Assembly: GCA_943325145.2 (NCBI GenBank)
Contig: CALPOI020000003.1
Span: 1-33,561 of the forward strand
Source: Candidatus Planktophila lacus
Lineage (GTDB): Bacteria; Bacteroidota; Bacteroidia; Flavobacteriales_D; Crocinitomicaceae
Reading direction: 5' to 3'
Length of the DNA stretch: 33,561 bases
Of this stretch, positions 1-8,976 are shown piece after piece. The stretch's first letter is position 1, and each line of letters begins with the position of its first letter. A program made the translations under genes and the position numbers. The notes beneath the pieces are model-generated. The model was not told the DNA's origin. It saw only the letters and a program-made list of their open reading frames with translations, and ran no database searches.

Positions 1-3000
1 CGGTGTAGAATTTAACTCATCCTTTGAAAACATTTTTAAACGAAGTAACTGATTCGTTTTATTTTGATTTAAGTTGCTGATCGATCGTTCAAATGAATTC
101 GAAATAATTTGATCTTCTTGTTGCGTTTGAACAAGGTATTGATTAGAATATGCACTAGATTGAATTGAGCCTATATCTGATGCTGTTCTATCTTTTAATT
201 TCCAAGAGACAGACTCCCAATCTTTCACTGGACCAATGTATCCAGTTTCTTCAATTCCAGAGTTATCAAACATATACAACTGTTTCGTGACACTTAATCG
301 CTCATGGTACGACTGAGAAATAACCTCATCAACAGAATTAGAATCACCTTTCACACAATAAAAAATAAAACTACCATTAGAATTTGAAGTGGTGATTTTT
401 TTTGAACCAAGCCGTTTAAAAACAGAGAAAAGATCTGGATAAATAGATTTCCAGGAGTTAAAATCAGCATAAAACATACTATAAACAATCAAATGATGCC
501 CGTCAGGAACTTTCTCATCTAACATTTTAGCTAAATTTTCTAAATTATATAAATCACCTTGTCTAAATATAAAATAACTTTCTACTCTCTGCCTACATGC
601 ACCATCATCGTTTGCGTTACCAAATCGGTGATCTGGATTTTGTCCACGATAATGCGTTCTCCATGGCTTCAATGTTTTTGGATCAATTACCGCAACATGA
701 ATTGATGGAATTGGATAACAGGCACCGTACTCCTGCATCTCATTATCAAGCAAATATTGACAATTAAAATAATCGTAATTGTTATTTGCATTATCAATGG
801 TAATGATATCTAATTTACGCTTAATGGTATCGTACTCTCTTAATTTTGTTGAAGAAATCAAATTTAATTTAACGAAATCATTTTTCTTAAATTGTCCATA
901 ATCAGCTTGTGACCATCCTGTTTTACCTTTCAGATATCTAAAAGAACTGTTAATCCATTGTGGTGAAATTGTATCGATTGCTACTCTCCAATAATAGACA
1001 ACACTATCCAAACAACGAAATGGAAGAACACCATTGGTCACACTACTTCTCCATTCATTCGGTGCCACTTCATAAGTTCCTCCTGCACCCACCACAGATG
1101 CATACCTTCTAAATGGACTAGAAAAGTTATAAACAGTATCCAATTCAAAACGGTATTTTTTTGGCTGTGCAATCGGATTTGGATTGGTCGCTTTTAAAGT
1201 AATACTGTCTTTAGGAACAATTGCAAATTCAATGGGATAAGAAGGTATTAAAGCATCTAAACTGATGTATAAAGGTTTTACAGTACGATTATTAAATGAT
1301 TCATCGAATTGTTCTTCCACAAATGAAGGAACATCAACAGAAATATCAATTGCATTTAAACCAATTCCAATTGTTGGTTGAAGCGGAAATTTTACTGTGA
1401 CCGTATCTTTATAACCCAATCCAGGAACACGTAAATAATAAGATGAATCCGCATCTAGATTAGGGAATTTACGACTTAATACAATTTCGAAAGTATCTTT
1501 AATCGTTTTGCCTAAATTCGTTAACACTATATTAGCAGTAATACTATCAACTCCTAAGTTGATATTTTTTGGAGTAAAAAAAACATCTTCCTCATGAATT
1601 TCAATTTCAGGTTTATCAAATGAAGTTACTTTCAAACAAGGATCTCCATTTAAGTTCATTTGATACGAAACGTATTCATCAAACAAATTATCAGACTTTT
1701 TATCTAACGCTGCAATAGCCTTCTTCATTTGAAATGCAAAACTATTCCCATAATTATCTTTTGCAATTGAAACATACAATTCTCGCATATAACGATAAAG
1801 GTATGCGTCTAAACCTACTCCAGTAGTAGCTAAAAATGCAATTGCACCAGCATTAGGAGTTGTAACAGAAATTTCAGCATACGATGGAATCGTTGTAAAT
1901 AAATCTCCTGCATGGCATCCATTTCCGAGAACAAAAGGGTATTTACCTTTATTATTCCATTTACTGGGTTCATCCACTCCAATATCAAATCCTGCAGCAC
2001 TCGAATGGCCAAAGAAATTCATCATTGCCACTCCTGATGATAACTTCTTTGTGATATTACTCATCTGAACAGGGTCGATTGGTGCACTTGTTTGCTTTTG
2101 AATCGACATTACGTTGGCAGAAAAATCATTTTTAGAAATAATATCCTTTAATGAATTCATGTAATTTCGAAATGTTGACTGTTGATCTAAATTACTTCCT
2201 CCAGCAAAATGTAATACATTTTTTTGCCAATCCCTATTTGATTCAGAAGACAATAAAGTAGAAAAACGTTGACTATTTTCAAATTCCTTTACTTTTTCTA
2301 AATAATTTAACAAATCTGTTTCATTGGTCACAGAAATTCTACCTGTTGGAACCAATGGTTCCCAAGCGCCATTCACTCCTGCTGTCAATGCCACATCACT
2401 TGAAGGCATACCAAATGTTGGCACCATAGAGGCAGCATAATAATCCCTATTTTGACGCATAGTACTATTATACATTGCCTTACCAATTAAAAACAAGGCC
2501 TTAGGTTTCACAATCGATTTGTCATGCATTGATTTCGCAAACCTTCGCATCGCTATGAAATGTTTTGGAACGCCTCCACCAAATTGTAAATACAATTCAT
2601 CAATCAACGCAAATACGACATTGTTACTTCCCCCATCTTCAGATGTTCGATAATTAGCATAGGCCTGTGCTGCATTTTTTAATTGTTTCGGATACACCAT
2701 TAAAATCGCATTCTCACTAATGATTTTCTCGAAATTTGTAAAAACACCAGTACCATTTACAGGAGTTAATAAACTTGGAATAATTAACTTACTTTCATCT
2801 AATAGTATGACATCTTGTTGGTTTCCATTTTTTGAATTCGGAAACAAAAAAGTATATTTCCCTGCCTGTTTTCTTACTTTTAAAAAGCGTGGTTGATCAC
2901 CAAAAGTTAAAACAATGGGTTTATTTATTGCAGGAGCTATGACGTCGACCTTAGTAAAAGAAGCCGAGCTACTATTAGGTACACTAAACTTACCAAAAGT

Positions 3001-3945
3001 TTCATTAGAAAAATTCGTCAATGTTGGATAAATCAAAGATAAATAACTCATCCCTTGTCTATCAGAACCCGCACCTTGATCGTTCACAATAGACCAATTA
3101 AATACATTTCCTTTCAAAAGATCTTGAACAGGGATAGTTCTAGTAAAGGGAATATATTTATAAGAAGTAAAGATGGAATCAAAAATTACTTTGTTAGATG
3201 GTAATATCTTACATTGTAAGTGATGATTTCCTTTTCCAGAAAAAGCCGCATCAGAATAAGATGCGTTTTTCACTTCCAATCTTCCAGACGGTGCATCTGA
3301 ACCAGTATATAATTGATCTAATTTGAACAATTCCAGATTTATACTGACTGGAGCGCTGACACCTTCGTAAATTGATGTCCATCCCTCACCCGGTTTGTAT
3401 AATGGACTGGAAATTCCACCTACAACAATATCTCCATAATGAGAATAATTACTAATTTCTACTTTTCTCAAAAAATAGCGCGCAGACTGATAATTATCAT
3501 AATTTAAATTTGTTTCAGGTTTAAACCGAAGGTTATTTGATGCATTATTCCAAGTGAAAAAATAATGGATTGTATCATTCGCAACACTATAAGCTGGATT
3601 TCCAATATCAGTTGGTTTCACATACAATAACGAATCTATCCAACCATCATTGTGTTTTGCATAAAACAAAACATAATCCCCTGAATCGATCCGATTATCA
3701 CCTCCATCTTCAATATAAAGAGGTACTTCGCGCTCTCTTCCAAATAACTGAATATTTTCCGATTGAATAGTTCTTAGATTAATTCCACTTTTTGTCAGAA
3801 GGTCATAATCCATTTTGTAAACCCCCTCTTGAATTACCTTGAAAGAATAATATTTCTGTGAATAATTGATCCATTCATTTCCGTTTTTTTGTGAAAAGAC
3901 ACTAAACGAAACAAAAAGAATTACCGTGATAATTAAACTTTTCAT
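1..3945 (-). CDS. porU2: C25-family peptidase, PorU2-like T9SS sortase (partial, open at left edge)
   Basis: This gene is not in the ORF track because it has no stop inside the window. Reading the minus strand from the ATG at 3945 gives 1315 uninterrupted codons running off position 1. An N-terminal signal peptide (MKSLIITVILFVSFSVFS) is followed by a beta-rich prodomain-like region. A gingipain-type C25 peptidase domain spans roughly residues 400-780, with catalytic candidates His647 in FFGHSSAAG and Cys677 in NGCHAGD, 30 residues apart. A CARDB-like region follows (about 790-890), then a long region containing GWSQADYGQFK. C25 peptidases of the PorU type cleave C-terminal sorting domains of T9SS cargo and attach the cargo to the cell surface. 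The protein is longer than ordinary PorU, so the PorU2-type paralogue is the better name; that choice is an inference. Its ATG overlaps the stop of the PorV-like gene, indicating translational coupling. The shadow ORFs at 1830 and 3570 should be ignored. Confidence 0.85.
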   Translation of the reverse strand, partial: MKSLIITVILFVSFSVFSQKNGNEWINYSQKYYSFKVIQEGVYKMDYDLLTKSGINLRTIQSENIQLFGREREVPLYIEDGGDNRIDSGDYVLFYAKHNDGWIDSLLYVKPTDIGNPAYSVANDTIHYFFTWNNASNNLRFKPETNLNYDNYQSARYFLRKVEISNYSHYGDIVVGGISSPLYKPGEGWTSIYEGVSAPVSINLELFKLDQLYTGSDAPSGRLEVKNASYSDAAFSGKGNHHLQCKILPSNKVIFDSIFTSYKYIPFTRTIPVQDLLKGNVFNWSIVNDQGAGSDRQGMSYLSLIYPTLTNFSNETFGKFSVPNSSSASFTKVDVIAPAINKPIVLTFGDQPRFLKVRKQAGKYTFLFPNSKNGNQQDVILLDESKLIIPSLLTPVNGTGVFTNFEKIISENAILMVYPKQLKNAAQAYANYRTSEDGGSNNVVFALIDELYLQFGGGVPKHFIAMRRFAKSMHDKSIVKPKALFLIGKAMYNSTMRQNRDYYAASMVPTFGMPSSDVALTAGVNGAWEPLVPTGRISVTNETDLLNYLEKVKEFENSQRFSTLLSSESNRDWQKNVLHFAGGSNLDQQSTFRNYMNSLKDIISKNDFSANVMSIQKQTSAPIDPVQMSNITKKLSSGVAMMNFFGHSSAAGFDIGVDEPSKWNNKGKYPFVLGNGCHAGDLFTTIPSYAEISVTTPNAGAIAFLATTGVGLDAYLYRYMRELYVSIAKDNYGNSFAFQMKKAIAALDKKSDNLFDEYVSYQMNLNGDPCLKVTSFDKPEIEIHEEDVFFTPKNINLGVDSITANIVLTNLGKTIKDTFEIVLSRKFPNLDADSSYYLRVPGLGYKDTVTVKFPLQPTIGIGLNAIDISVDVPSFVEEQFDESFNNRTVKPLYISLDALIPSYPIEFAIVPKDSITLKATNPNPIAQPKKYRFELDTVYNFSSPFRRYASVVGAGGTYEVAPNEWRSSVTNGVLPFRCLDSVVYYWRVAIDTISPQWINSSFRYLKGKTGWSQADYGQFKKNDFVKLNLISSTKLREYDTIKRKLDIITIDNANNNYDYFNCQYLLDNEMQEYGACYPIPSIHVAVIDPKTLKPWRTHYRGQNPDHRFGNANDDGACRQRVESYFIFRQGDLYNLENLAKMLDEKVPDGHHLIVYSMFYADFNSWKSIYPDLFSVFKRLGSKKITTSNSNGSFIFYCVKGDSNSVDEVISQSYHERLSVTKQLYMFDNSGIEETGYIGPVKDWESVSWKLKDRTASDIGSIQSSAYSNQYLVQTQQEDQIISNSFERSISNLNQNKTNQLLRLKMFSKDELNSTP

Positions 3946-5063
3946 TTTAAAGTACTGTTATTTTTATCAAGTTTGAACTTTAAAGAAAATACGTGAGAAT
4001 ATAATGCCGTAGATTGATCACCAATATCTGTAAAAGCATAATCAAGATTGATTCCATAAAAGGCAACTCCAATTCCAAGATTCGGTTGAAAAGTATATTG
4101 ATTTATAAATTCATCCGTATATGCTTTTTGAATATTCCCCACCCCTGCTCTCACATAAAATAAATTTCGAAATCCAAATTCCATACCAATATGTGGGTCT
4201 ATACTAACAACACCGCTTTTCATCAACACATTACGTTTACCATCGGTTGTTAGGTCCACATCTAGCTCTGTTGCAACAAAAGAACCTTTACTACCTAAAG
4301 GATAACTGAATTGTGAACCTAAAATAAATCTTGGCAATGTCAATTCTAAACCATTCGACGGAATTCTATTTCCAGTTGTTTCAAATACTTTTTTTGTTGC
4401 ATCATCCAACGTAAAGATCCATGCATTGAACGTAGAGCTAACGTCTCGAGCTATTAGTCCAAATTTAAGATGCTTTTTATAATCGTATTGTAATCCTGCA
4501 TCAAATCCGATACCCCAAGAGTGTGCGAAGTCACCAACTGTTCGATGTATGACCTTTACAGTACCTCCAACTCTAAGACCTTCCATACGTTTAATTCGTT
4601 CTGAATAAGAAAATCCAAAAGCATAATCAGCGGCAGAAAATAATGTTATTTTATCAAAATCTACCACCCCGTTATTATCAATCAATTGAGTCGTATTCGG
4701 AATATTATCCACTGCAAAACGAATAAAAGAAATTCCGATTGATCTGGAAGAATCTAAAGAATGTGAAGCTCCTAAATAATCGTATTTTGCAATTCCAGCA
4801 AAATATTCTGAATGCATAGCTGCAACCTCTAACCATTTATATTTCGCAGATAATCCTGCAGGATTCCAATACACACTACTCACACCTTCAGAACTCGCAA
4901 CAACAGCATTGGATCGACCCAATGCTTCTGCACCAACGCCAATTTGAAGAAATTCATTGGAATATTTAGGCGCTATGGTTTGATCTTGTCCAAAAGTAGA
5001 TTGACTAAATATTATTGTAAGTATTGAAATAAAAAGGAAATATTTTAGAGCTATAATTTTCAT
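3942..5063 (-). CDS. porV2: PorV/PorQ-family outer membrane protein (PorV2-like)
   Basis: The protein has 373 residues with a signal peptide ending near STFGQ. It then shows the family hallmark EFLQIGVGAEALGRSNAV...SVYWNPAGL, seen in FadL-like PorV/PorQ barrels, and alternating beta-strand sequence to the C-terminus. PorV is the outer-membrane shuttle that binds T9SS cargo and hands it to the PorU sortase. The gene directly precedes a PorU2-like peptidase and its TGA stop overlaps that gene's ATG (ATGA, 4 bases), so the two proteins are probably made together and may act as a dedicated shuttle/sortase pair. Family membership is clear; calling it PorV2 rather than PorV or PorQ rests mainly on the neighbour. 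Confidence 0.8.
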   Translation of the reverse strand: MKIIALKYFLFISILTIIFSQSTFGQDQTIAPKYSNEFLQIGVGAEALGRSNAVVASSEGVSSVYWNPAGLSAKYKWLEVAAMHSEYFAGIAKYDYLGASHSLDSSRSIGISFIRFAVDNIPNTTQLIDNNGVVDFDKITLFSAADYAFGFSYSERIKRMEGLRVGGTVKVIHRTVGDFAHSWGIGFDAGLQYDYKKHLKFGLIARDVSSTFNAWIFTLDDATKKVFETTGNRIPSNGLELTLPRFILGSQFSYPLGSKGSFVATELDVDLTTDGKRNVLMKSGVVSIDPHIGMEFGFRNLFYVRAGVGNIQKAYTDEFINQYTFQPNLGIGVAFYGINLDYAFTDIGDQSTALYSHVFSLKFKLDKNNSTLK

Positions 5064-5265
5064 TATTTTGGTATAAAAATCGATTTTTTCTAAAAAAATT
5101 ATGTTCTTTGCAATTGATTTAACTAATAGACGATAAAATTAACAAAAAGTATGTGAGTTCTATGATGGTAAAGTCTAGATATTTCCAATTTACTTAATTT
5201 ATACAACATAAAAATCCGAGTGAAAAACAAAATAATCACCTACTACCCATTTTAACCCAAACTAC

Positions 5266-6090
5266 ATGAAAAAAACTCTTGCAATGTTCAACATCCCCAA
5301 CTTATTTACAGCAACAAATATGTTATGTGGAGCAATTGCAATCTTACTTTCATTGACAGGACGAATTGACATTGCACCATTTGTTATTTACTTAGGAGCG
5401 GTTTTAGATTTTTTTGATGGATTTTTAGCACGTCTACTTAAACAACAAGGTGAATTGGGAAAACAAATGGATTCTCTGGCTGATATGATTACATTCGGAC
5501 TTGCACCAGGAGTGATGATGATGGTATTAATCACCTATATCGTTTTTCCTAAAAGTCAAGAATTTTTAACACAAGAATTTTCCTTACAGGTTCAAATTGC
5601 ACTTCAAGATTGGTTAGCTAAAGTTGGTCAACTTGGCAATTTTTCTTATACTCCTTTTGTAGCTTTGATAATTCCATTTTTTTCCTTATTTCGCTTAGCT
5701 AAATTCAATATTGATACCCGACAAACAGATTCATTCATTGGATTAAATACCCCTGCAAATACAATTTTCTTTTCTTCTATTCCGTTACTATGTAGTGCTT
5801 ATTTAAACAAAGTAGGTATGAGTCATAACTTCTTAATAAACTTACTCACACTAAAAGCAATCCTACCATTAATAACTGTAATGTCCTTACTATTGATTTC
5901 AGAAATTCATTTTTTTTCTTTAAAAATTAAACACTTTAAATGGAACGGAAACCAACTGCGATTTTTATTTTTAATTACTTGTGTAGTTTTAATTTTCACC
6001 TTAGTTGTTTGGTCAATCCCAATTATTATACTTTTGTATATTGTTTTATCATTAATAGAAAATTTAATCATCAAAAATAAACCCTTATGA
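5266..6090 (+). CDS. pssA: CDP-diacylglycerol--serine O-phosphatidyltransferase
   Basis: The 274-residue integral membrane enzyme makes phosphatidylserine, the precursor of phosphatidylethanolamine, from CDP-diacylglycerol and serine. The complete CDP-alcohol phosphotransferase signature D-G-x2-A-R-x8-G-x3-D-x3-D is visible from Asp51 to Asp73 (DGFLARLLKQQGELGKQMDSLAD). Hydrophobic segments continue along the rest of the chain, and the N-terminal IPNLFTATNMLCG is typical of PssA. The final codons overlap the ATG of purS by 4 bases, so the two are one transcription unit although they belong to different pathways. The start follows a region with no evident Shine-Dalgarno sequence. Confidence 0.93.
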   Translation: MKKTLAMFNIPNLFTATNMLCGAIAILLSLTGRIDIAPFVIYLGAVLDFFDGFLARLLKQQGELGKQMDSLADMITFGLAPGVMMMVLITYIVFPKSQEFLTQEFSLQVQIALQDWLAKVGQLGNFSYTPFVALIIPFFSLFRLAKFNIDTRQTDSFIGLNTPANTIFFSSIPLLCSAYLNKVGMSHNFLINLLTLKAILPLITVMSLLLISEIHFFSLKIKHFKWNGNQLRFLFLITCVVLIFTLVVWSIPIIILLYIVLSLIENLIIKNKPL

Positions 6091-6338
6091 AATTTAAAGC
6101 GGAAATAGACGTAATGCCTTTGGATGCATTATTAGACCCTCAAGGAAAAGCAGTTAGCAACAGTATGAAAAATATAGGCCTACCTGAAGTTGGGGACGTG
6201 AGAATAGGAAGACACATCCGTTTATTTATAGACGCTGAAACGGCTGAAGAGGCAAATGAAAAAGTAGAAACTGCCTGTAAAAAATTACTTGCTAACCAAA
6301 TTATGGAAAGCTACACATTCAGTTTGGAACAAGCTTAG
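6087..6338 (+). CDS. purS: Phosphoribosylformylglycinamidine synthase subunit PurS
   Basis: This 83-residue protein matches the small PurS subunit in length and sequence (MKFKAEIDVMPLDALLDPQGKAV, then KNIGLPEVGDVRIGRHI). PurS bridges the glutaminase PurQ and synthetase PurL in the fourth step of purine synthesis, the ATP-dependent conversion of FGAR to FGAM. purQ and purL are not in this window, so the subunit is separated from its partners here. Its ATG overlaps the pssA stop (ATGA), and a strong intrinsic terminator follows within 25 bases, making it the last gene of the unit. Confidence 0.9.
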   Translation: MKFKAEIDVMPLDALLDPQGKAVSNSMKNIGLPEVGDVRIGRHIRLFIDAETAEEANEKVETACKKLLANQIMESYTFSLEQA

Positions 6339-6358
6339 TTCATTATATTATTTTTTAT

Positions 6359-6383
6359 AAGCCATCTTCGGGTGGCTTTTTTT
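6359..6383 (+). terminator. Intrinsic terminator after pssA-purS
   Basis: The stem GCCATC / GGTGGC with a TTCG tetraloop (one T-G wobble), extended by two A-T pairs, is followed by a run of seven T. It lies 21 bases after the purS stop and ends only 10 bases before the next start codon. Confidence 0.85.
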
Positions 6384-6393
6384 ATTTGTTTTT

Positions 6394-7890
6394 ATGATCG
6401 CAGGTAACTTTATAGGAAACACATTGTCCTTTTCAAATGGAGAAAGATTTAAAACTTTAAATCCAATGAATAATAGCTTCAATGAAATAGAACTTATTGA
6501 AGCTACTCCTGATGAAATTCAAAACACTTGTCTAATTGCTCATAAAGCATTCCCTAAATTCAATGCAACTGAACCCAAAAAAAGAGCTGAACTTCTGCTG
6601 AAAATTGCGCAATTATTGAATGAAAATTCAACAGAATTATTGCATTGGTACCAACTAGAATCAGGACTTACAGAAGAAAGAGGGAAAATTGAATTACAAC
6701 GTACAATTCTACAATTGGAAGACTTTTCAAGTTTGATTTCAAAAGAAAATTGGAAAAACAGTCACGAAAAATCTGAAGGTTCTTTAAATGATTTAACTAC
6801 ACAATCACTAAAGAAAATAAAACAGGGAATTGGACCTGTCTTAGTATTTGGAGCAAGTAACTTTCCATTTGCATACTCCACTATTGGGGGGGATTCAGTA
6901 GCTGCATTGGCAGCAGGTTGTCCTGTAATCGTAAAAAGTCATCCATTTCATGCTGTATTAAGTTACAAAGTTGCGGAACTTGTCTTAAAAGCAGGAGAAT
7001 TAACCCAAATGCCCAATGGATTTTTTTCGCATTTAAACGCATTCAATCATGAAGTAGGGAAATTATTAGTACTCCATCCAGCTATAAAAGCGATTGGATT
7101 TACGGGAAGTATCAAAGGAGGATTGGCAATACGCAAATTAAGCCAGCAACGCCCCGATGAAATCCCTGTTTTTGCTGAAATGGGAAGTTTAAATCCGATA
7201 GTACTTTTTCCTTCTGCCATAGAATCAAAAAAAGACATTCAAGAAATAACCTCAAAATTAGCGCAATCAATTACGCAAAGTTCAGGCCAATTTTGTACTA
7301 AACCGGGTGTGCTATTTTTAATTGAAAATGATTCTACTCGTGAATTTATTTTCGAATTAACCAACTGCATTCAACATTCACCGAGCTCCTCTCTCCTTCA
7401 TCCAACAATCGCTGAAAACTACAATCAGTTAAGAACTCAAATAGAAAAAATACCAACTGTAACAAAAGCTACAATAGACTCTTTTTCAACCAATTCAAAT
7501 GTTGGTCACCCCCAACTTTCAATAACTGACGCTTCTACCTTTCTAAAGCACTCTTTACTTCAAGAAGAAGTTTTTGGTCCACATTGTGCTTTGATATGTT
7601 GCCGTTCATTTGAAGAGTTATTCAACTGTATTACAAGACTTATGGGACAATTAACAGTTTCCATATTTAGTAAAGAAACATCATCCAAAGAATTTAGTAA
7701 TCTCGTAGATTTAACAATGCAAAAAGCAGGTAGAATAATTCTAAACGGAGTTCCAACTGGAGTTCAAGTACACGCTGCAATGCAACACGGTGGGCCATTC
7801 CCTTCGAGCTCAGACACACGATTTACCGCAGTTGGCACAGACTCAATTCATCGATTTATAAGAAACGTTTGTTTACAAGGATTTGAGTAA
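6394..7890 (+). CDS. NAD(P)-dependent aldehyde dehydrogenase (ketoglutarate-semialdehyde dehydrogenase-like)
   Basis: This 498-residue protein is a full-length aldehyde dehydrogenase. Visible elements are the cofactor-binding stretch GPVLVFGASNFPFAYS with Asn156, VIVKSHP with Lys181, the general base Glu262 in FAEMGSLNP, and the catalytic Cys301 in GQFCTKPG. These sequences resemble the subfamily that includes alpha-ketoglutaric semialdehyde dehydrogenase and the NADP-dependent fatty aldehyde dehydrogenase of Vibrio harveyi. The substrate cannot be decided from the sequence and no pathway neighbour helps. The ATG lies 10 bases after the T-tract of the purS terminator. A weak promoter-like pair (TTG at 6324, TATTTTTT at 6349, spacer 22) lies at the end of purS. 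Confidence 0.85.
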   Translation: MIAGNFIGNTLSFSNGERFKTLNPMNNSFNEIELIEATPDEIQNTCLIAHKAFPKFNATEPKKRAELLLKIAQLLNENSTELLHWYQLESGLTEERGKIELQRTILQLEDFSSLISKENWKNSHEKSEGSLNDLTTQSLKKIKQGIGPVLVFGASNFPFAYSTIGGDSVAALAAGCPVIVKSHPFHAVLSYKVAELVLKAGELTQMPNGFFSHLNAFNHEVGKLLVLHPAIKAIGFTGSIKGGLAIRKLSQQRPDEIPVFAEMGSLNPIVLFPSAIESKKDIQEITSKLAQSITQSSGQFCTKPGVLFLIENDSTREFIFELTNCIQHSPSSSLLHPTIAENYNQLRTQIEKIPTVTKATIDSFSTNSNVGHPQLSITDASTFLKHSLLQEEVFGPHCALICCRSFEELFNCITRLMGQLTVSIFSKETSSKEFSNLVDLTMQKAGRIILNGVPTGVQVHAAMQHGGPFPSSSDTRFTAVGTDSIHRFIRNVCLQGFE

Positions 7891-7927
7891 TAGGCGAAGT
7901 TAGAACTTTAATTTATTTTCATAATAA

Positions 7928-7958
7928 TTGGTAAAACAGAAAAAATAAAATATCTTTA
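7928..7958 (+). promoter_or_regulatory. Candidate Bacteroidota-type promoter for the PrsW gene
   Basis: TTG at 7928-7930 is followed after 20 bases by TATCTTTA at 7951-7958. This is close to the Bacteroidota/Flavobacterium consensus TTG-N17-23-TAnnTTTG, with the last G replaced by A. The ATG of the PrsW-like gene lies 33 bases downstream. Region is AT-rich, so chance matches are possible. Confidence 0.4.
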
Positions 7959-7990
7959 ATGATAGAATTCATTAATTAAAATATTAAATT

Positions 7991-8653
7991 ATGCTTCTGT
8001 TTTTACTAGCTATAGCCCCTGCACTAGCTATATGTATTTTTATTTACTGGAAAGATAAATTTGACAAAGAACCTAAAAAACTACTTATTACAAGTTTTTT
8101 TCTAGGGTCATTTTCTATAATTATCACACTGATAATAAGCTATTTTGTTCATTTTATCGATTTCAATGAAGTTAATACAAATCAAGTTTGGTCTTTAGTA
8201 AGTTGCATTCTAGGCATTGGTTTAGTTGAAGAATTTAGTAAATTCATATTTGTTCGATTTTACGCTTATAAAAAAAATGAATTCAATGAACCGTTTGATG
8301 GTATCACCTATTCCGTAATGGTAGCTATGGGATTTGCTGCCGTGGAAAACACTCTATATGTAATTGACGGAGGTGCCTCGATAGGAGTAATTAGAATGTT
8401 TACATCTGTTCCCGCACATGCAACTTTTGGAATCATTATGGGATTCTTTTTAGGACTTCAAAAAATAAACCACCAAAAAAGTTTTGGAATTATTGGACTT
8501 TTATTAGCTGCCACCTTTCACGGATTGTATGATTTTTACTTAATGAATATTAAATTCAACTATTTATATGGCTTGTACTGGTTTGTTCTCTTTTTGATTT
8601 CCATTTATCTTTCTTTCAAAGCAATAAAAATACATCAAAACCACTTAAAATAA
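7991..8653 (+). CDS. PrsW-family intramembrane metalloprotease
   Basis: This 220-residue polytopic membrane protein has several hydrophobic segments. PrsW-family motifs appear in order: paired glutamates VEEFSKF (Glu80, Glu81), the segment FDGITYSVMVAMGFAAVEN ending with Glu119-Asn120, His143 in PAHATFG, and His177 in FHGLYDF. In Bacillus, PrsW cleaves the anti-sigma factor RsiW; family members in Bacteroidota mostly have no known substrate. No anti-sigma factor or sigma factor gene is adjacent here. A 50-residue membrane protein follows after 2 bases and is probably co-transcribed. Active-site residues appear intact, so the protease is likely functional. Confidence 0.85.
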   Translation: MLLFLLAIAPALAICIFIYWKDKFDKEPKKLLITSFFLGSFSIIITLIISYFVHFIDFNEVNTNQVWSLVSCILGIGLVEEFSKFIFVRFYAYKKNEFNEPFDGITYSVMVAMGFAAVENTLYVIDGGASIGVIRMFTSVPAHATFGIIMGFFLGLQKINHQKSFGIIGLLLAATFHGLYDFYLMNIKFNYLYGLYWFVLFLISIYLSFKAIKIHQNHLK

Positions 8654-8655
8654 TT

Positions 8656-8808
8656 ATGCATTTTATTTTAGTAATTATAGGTATAGGCTTGTTAATTGGA
8701 CTTCTTTTTAGAAGTAAAGGTGACTCATTGTTGGATACAATTCAATCTGGTTGTGGAATTTTATTTGTACTAATAGTTTTAATTATTCTTTTTTTTATTT
8801 TCTTTTAA
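8656..8808 (+). CDS. Small two-helix membrane protein, unknown function
   Basis: The ORF track omits this gene because of its length. The ATG at 8656 lies 2 bases after the PrsW-gene stop and encodes 50 residues ending at TAA (8806-8808). The layout is an N-terminal hydrophobic helix (FILVIIGIGLLIGLLF), a short polar stretch with a charged RSKGDS and then LLDTIQSGCG, and a very hydrophobic C-terminal helix (ILFVLIVLIILFFIFF). No function can be assigned. The tight spacing suggests translation coupled to the protease gene, so it could be a partner, regulator or substrate of it. That is an inference. It could also be a chance ORF, but the regular helix-polar-helix pattern argues against this. 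Confidence 0.55.
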   Translation: MHFILVIIGIGLLIGLLFRSKGDSLLDTIQSGCGILFVLIVLIILFFIFF

Positions 8809-8976
8809 ATTCCTTATTTCAATTTCCTTGAAAAATAAATCATTGCTTAATAAAACAATCTTCAATAAACTATATTACAACTTAAATTCCACGCTTAAAA
8901 AAAACAAAACTCAAAAGACTGTTTCCAATGCACTAACTCTTTGCTGAATTAAAAAAAACAACAACCTCATCTACAA

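Noticed and set aside
1830-3770. Small ORFs at 1830-2012 and 3570-3770
   Set aside because: Both lie inside the continuous reading frame of the C25 peptidase, whose motifs and signal peptide show it to be the real gene.
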